This document shows positions 60,822 through 64,000 of a DNA stretch of 64,000 bases, one piece after another; within the stretch, counting starts at the first letter, position 1, and the number at the start of each line of letters is the position of its first letter. The stretch is from positions 186,001 through 250,000 of the forward strand of contig NZ_QKUF01000002.1 of assembly GCF_003253565.1 (NCBI RefSeq). Reading direction: 5' to 3'. A model generated the notes under the pieces. It worked only from the letters and a program-made list of their open reading frames with translations, did not search any database and had not been told where the DNA came from. The stretch comes from Thermosporothrix hazakensis. Lineage in GTDB: Bacteria > Chloroflexota > Ktedonobacteria > Ktedonobacterales > Ktedonobacteraceae. The translations under genes and the position numbers were made by a program.

Positions 60822-63800
60822 ATGCCAAAAGTCGTGAGCGATGCGCTCTTCTGGAATGCTGAACAGCAAACGTATATCTTTCGGACCGCCAATCAAGCCC
60901 ATTTGATTCCCATTGCTGATACACATTGGACCCGGCTGCTTGCTCCTCTGAAGACCTTCAGCTTTCATGGGCAATACGGTCATTTAACGGTGAGAAGAGA
61001 AGTACGCTCGACACGAGAAGATTACTGGTACGCCTATCGAAGTCAGAAAAAACGCACCTTTAAGCGCTACGTCGGGCGCTCCGCTGAGCTCTCGGTTGCC
61101 CAACTGGAAAATATTGCCCGTGCCCTCTCGATTGATATTCAGAACGCTTCGGCGCTCTCCAACTCGGCCAGAAGCCTGATCCAGTACCAGCCGACGCCGC
61201 TTCCCACCGACAGCACACAGGAACATATACCGCTCCTCGAAGCAAAGCTACACTTCCCTCGTCTGGCTCTTGCGCTTGTCTCTCGCCCGCGCCTGCTTGC
61301 CTTGCTGGATCAGGGACGCACCAGCCCACTTACACTGTTAAGCGCTCCGGCAGGCACAGGCAAAACAACGCTTGTACGCCAGTGGATTGAGGATCGCCAT
61401 ATTCCCAATATTGCCTGGATTTCGCTTGATGCAGGGGATAATGACCCTGCACGTTTCTGGCGCTACCTGATTACCGCCTGCCAGAGCTTCCAGCCCGATC
61501 TCGGACATGAGGCCCTCTCTCAGCTCATGCTCTATCCGCCACTGAAGCCCTTCACCCTGGAAGCTACACTCACGACCTTCCTCAATGAGCTTGTCGCACT
61601 GCCGGTCAACTGTATTCTCGTTCTGGAAGATTATCACCAGCTCAATGAGCCACGTATCCATGAGACTGTCACCTTCTTCCTCGAACATCTGCCGCGCTCC
61701 TTGCATGTATTGCTCCTTTCTCGCACGGAACCCCCGCTGCCTCTTGCCCGCCTGCGCGCAAAAGGAGAACTCTTCGAGATCACAGCAAACGATCTGCGTT
61801 TCTCGACCGAGGAGGCACAGAGCTTTCTGCAACAGATCACCCCTCATCCACTTGCGCTGGAAGAGGTGCAACAGCTCAATATACGGCTGGAAGGATGGGC
61901 CACCGGGTTACGCCTTTTCGCGCTCGCCCTTCAGCGCTGCACAACTCGGGAGGAGATCTCCCGCTGCCTGGCAACCTTCACAGGGAATCACCGACCATTG
62001 CAGGACTATTTCGTCAGTGAGGTGCTGGAAGCGCTCCCTGAGCCATTGCAGGCTTTTTTGCTCAGTACCAGCATACTTGAGCAAGCTACCAGTTCCCTCT
62101 GTGACGCTGTCACCGATCGCACCGACAGCGCCCAGATCCTGGACCAGTTCACGCGCTATGGCCTCTTTCTTGAACGCCTCGACGAACAATGGTACCGCTA
62201 TCATGCTCTATTCGCGGAAACCATGCGGACCGAGGCTCAAAAGCGCCTGGGAAGCGAGACAATACGCTCTCTGTTGATAAAAGCCGGAGACTGGTATGAA
62301 CGACATGGGCTCTATGAAGAAGCGATCACGCTGGCATTGCGCATCGGACAGATGGAACGTGCTGCCCGGTTAATTACCCAAAAATTGGAAGCAAGACAAT
62401 TTCAAGAAACAAATGAGTTTCACACCCTGCTCCACTGGCTTGAGCAGCTTCCTGAGACTCTCGTCCGGTCACAACCCCTCCTGAGCTTTGGTCACGCGCT
62501 TGCTTTGTTCTTTACCGCAACACCCCATCCGCTTTCGCCGACCAGCGCGGCCCACATTGAGGCACTGCTACAGGCGGCAGAACGGGGATGGAGCCAGAAT
62601 ACAGCCGCGCTTGGCAAGGTCTTCGCCTGCCGTGCTCTGCTCATTCATCGTCAGGGCCGAAGCAGAGAGGCAGCCGCTTATGCCCGACAGGCGCTCCTCT
62701 GGCTGTCTCCAGAAGATCTGCTGTGGCGAAGCAGCAGCATGGGCATTGCAGGACTGGGCGAGACACTCGAAGGGCAATATAACCGGGCTCGTCTAACACT
62801 TCAAGCTGCCTACGAATTGAGCGTCTCTACCGGCAATCATATATACACTCGGGCAGCCGCAGGACGTCTGGCAGCGCTCTGCTTTGAACAGGGAGAACTG
62901 CATCAGGCCGCGACCATCCTGCGCCGTATGCTTGCTGAAGCGCAGGAACAACAGGATATCGACGATATCGCGCACGCACAGCTCGGGTTGGCTCGCATCT
63001 ATTATGAGTGGAACCGACTTGAGAAGGCACAGGAAGCCGTTCGGGAGGTACTTCGTCTGACACCGCTGCCTGCGATCCACCGGATACAGGCAACACTGCT
63101 TCAGGCACGCCTCATCTTCGCCTGTGGGCAGGCTGAAGCCGCGCTACAACAGCTCTCATCTCTTTCAGATGATGTCGTCGGTTCTGTCTCCCTGCTGCGT
63201 CTGATCGAGGCTGAAAAGGCATTCTACTATGTGCAATTACACAACGGGACAGCCGCACGGCAAGTGCTTCAGGGATATCTCTGGCAGGGGAACGAGCTCC
63301 CCTTGCTTTCTCATGAGCGCCGAGAACTCTTGCTTGCCCGCCTTTTGATAGCGGAAGACAATGCTCAAGAAGCCCTACCACTGCTGAAGCGGCTCCTGGA
63401 CCCCGCGCAACGTGCCGGGCGCATTCGGCATACTTTCGAGATCCAGGTGCTGCTTGCCCTCGCCTATGCCGCCTGTCGACAGACGCATGAGGCACGCCGC
63501 CAGCTTCTCACACTGCTCTCGCTCACCAGCGCGGAGGGCTATCAGCGCCTCTTTCTCGATGAAGGAGAGCCGCTGCTTGCACTCTTGCGGGCCTGCATGA
63601 CGGTTATTCGTGCACGACCATTGCTCGGCTCTGTGCTCGCTATTCTGCATGGCGCTACAGGCGAGCAGACACTGACCCGGGCCCCGCTGGAGCCCCTCTC
63701 GGCACAAGAATTACGTGTCCTTCGCCTGCTTGCCAGCGGCTACTCAAACCCGGAGATTGCCCGAGCGCTTGTTGTCTCAGTGAACACGATCCGCTCGCAG

Positions 63801-63914
63801 GTACAGAGCATTTATCGCAAGCTGGATGTTCACAATCGGGTGGCCGCTGGAGAGGTTGCCCGCCAGCTTCGGCTATTTGCCGGAATTCATGCACCACATC
63901 ATCCAGATAGATGA
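60822..63914 (+). CDS. MalT-like LuxR-family ATP-dependent transcriptional regulator
   Basis: A 1,030-residue LAL-type regulator. Residues 1-105 form an extra module (YWYAYRSQKKRTFKRYVGRS near 68-87). Next is a STAND ATPase with Walker A SAPAGTGKTTLVRQW (Lys181) and a B-strand CILVLEDYHQL, then a TPR-like helical sensor region (about 480-930). The C-terminal LuxR HTH is LSAQELRVLRLLASGYSNPE and VNTIRSQVQSIYRKLDVHNR. A GAGAAGG site precedes the ATG. LAL proteins activate transcription after ligand and ATP binding; target genes are unknown, perhaps the partial gene that follows. Confidence 0.93.
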   Translation: MPKVVSDALFWNAEQQTYIFRTANQAHLIPIADTHWTRLLAPLKTFSFHGQYGHLTVRREVRSTREDYWYAYRSQKKRTFKRYVGRSAELSVAQLENIARALSIDIQNASALSNSARSLIQYQPTPLPTDSTQEHIPLLEAKLHFPRLALALVSRPRLLALLDQGRTSPLTLLSAPAGTGKTTLVRQWIEDRHIPNIAWISLDAGDNDPARFWRYLITACQSFQPDLGHEALSQLMLYPPLKPFTLEATLTTFLNELVALPVNCILVLEDYHQLNEPRIHETVTFFLEHLPRSLHVLLLSRTEPPLPLARLRAKGELFEITANDLRFSTEEAQSFLQQITPHPLALEEVQQLNIRLEGWATGLRLFALALQRCTTREEISRCLATFTGNHRPLQDYFVSEVLEALPEPLQAFLLSTSILEQATSSLCDAVTDRTDSAQILDQFTRYGLFLERLDEQWYRYHALFAETMRTEAQKRLGSETIRSLLIKAGDWYERHGLYEEAITLALRIGQMERAARLITQKLEARQFQETNEFHTLLHWLEQLPETLVRSQPLLSFGHALALFFTATPHPLSPTSAAHIEALLQAAERGWSQNTAALGKVFACRALLIHRQGRSREAAAYARQALLWLSPEDLLWRSSSMGIAGLGETLEGQYNRARLTLQAAYELSVSTGNHIYTRAAAGRLAALCFEQGELHQAATILRRMLAEAQEQQDIDDIAHAQLGLARIYYEWNRLEKAQEAVREVLRLTPLPAIHRIQATLLQARLIFACGQAEAALQQLSSLSDDVVGSVSLLRLIEAEKAFYYVQLHNGTAARQVLQGYLWQGNELPLLSHERRELLLARLLIAEDNAQEALPLLKRLLDPAQRAGRIRHTFEIQVLLALAYAACRQTHEARRQLLTLLSLTSAEGYQRLFLDEGEPLLALLRACMTVIRARPLLGSVLAILHGATGEQTLTRAPLEPLSAQELRVLRLLASGYSNPEIARALVVSVNTIRSQVQSIYRKLDVHNRVAAGEVARQLRLFAGIHAPHHPDR

Positions 63915-63988
63915 TGTGCACCCGCCCTGCCAGCACCTATACTGCCCATAGAGAAAAACAACATACCCGAAAAGGAGTACATCATCTT

Positions 63989-64000
63989 ATGACAAACTGG
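63989..64000 (+). CDS. Start of a gene cut by the window edge
   Basis: ATG at 63989 (MTNW...) with AAAGGAG 11 bases upstream, 75 bp after the LuxR regulator stop. Only four codons are visible, so no product can be named. Confidence 0.4.

Noticed and set aside
1..64000. tRNA, rRNA and CRISPR signals
   Set aside because: I saw no T-loop/cloverleaf candidates, no rRNA-like conserved blocks and no regularly spaced direct repeats. A covariance-model search could still find a small RNA.

Overview
The window looks like chromosomal DNA of a Ktedonobacteria-type Chloroflexota (an inference). The signs are a Ser/Thr kinase fused to a seven-bladed WD40 propeller, a 1,030-residue MalT-like LuxR regulator with an unusual N-terminal module, a large set of secreted and membrane hydrolases, a Dyp-type peroxidase, a P450 with its reductase, many one-gene transcription units, and moderate GC. 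I see no rRNA, tRNA, CRISPR array, prophage or insertion sequence.

Layout. 1-1.8 kb: C-terminus of a ferredoxin reductase followed by a cytochrome P450. 1.9-9 kb: TMEM175-type channel, secreted GH18 chitinase, FabF-type ketosynthase, cupin, kinase-WD40 protein. 9.1-12 kb: CTP-synthase-like amidotransferase and GNAT pair, then a gene graveyard in which a broken short-chain dehydrogenase abuts a broken MmyB-type regulator, then a sugar isomerase-like protein. 12-18.2 kb: FAD oxidoreductase, Kef-type antiporter, DoxX, secreted trypsin-like protease. 18.3-22.5 kb: MarR regulator overlapping two half-transporters that form a heterodimeric ABC exporter. 22.6-26.6 kb: degenerate receiver protein, two small proteins, VOC protein, Dyp-type peroxidase. 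26.9-30.7 kb: histidine kinase and OmpR-type regulator divergent from an acyltransferase, with a perfect 17-bp inverted repeat between them. 30.7-35.6 kb: esterase, ThuA-like protein, radical SAM protein, a small two-gene operon, NudC-like NUDIX hydrolase.

35.7-44.8 kb is the most coherent metabolic region. A GH2 glycosidase is divergent from an AraC regulator. Next to it is a sialic-acid-type catabolic cluster: FadR-type GntR regulator, NanT-like transporter and NanA-like lyase on one side, and NanE epimerase, ROK kinase and HutC-type GntR regulator on the other. Uptake, aldol cleavage, phosphorylation and epimerisation of N-acetylneuraminate would all be covered. The nanE promoter carries a perfect TGGTACGTACCA operator-like palindrome.

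44.8-64 kb: flavin reductase-like protein; LacI regulator divergent from an MFS transporter with a perfect 16-bp operator just after the promoter; an alpha/beta hydrolase whose catalytic His lies in a shifted frame; HicB-DinB fusion-like protein; amidase; lipoprotein; EamA transporter preceded by a possible leader peptide; methyltransferase; DUF1349 protein; SH3-like secreted protein; membrane hydrolase; MFS exporter; L,D-transpeptidase; TPM-domain membrane protein; and the large LuxR regulator. All functions are assigned by motif reading and context; no database search was run.
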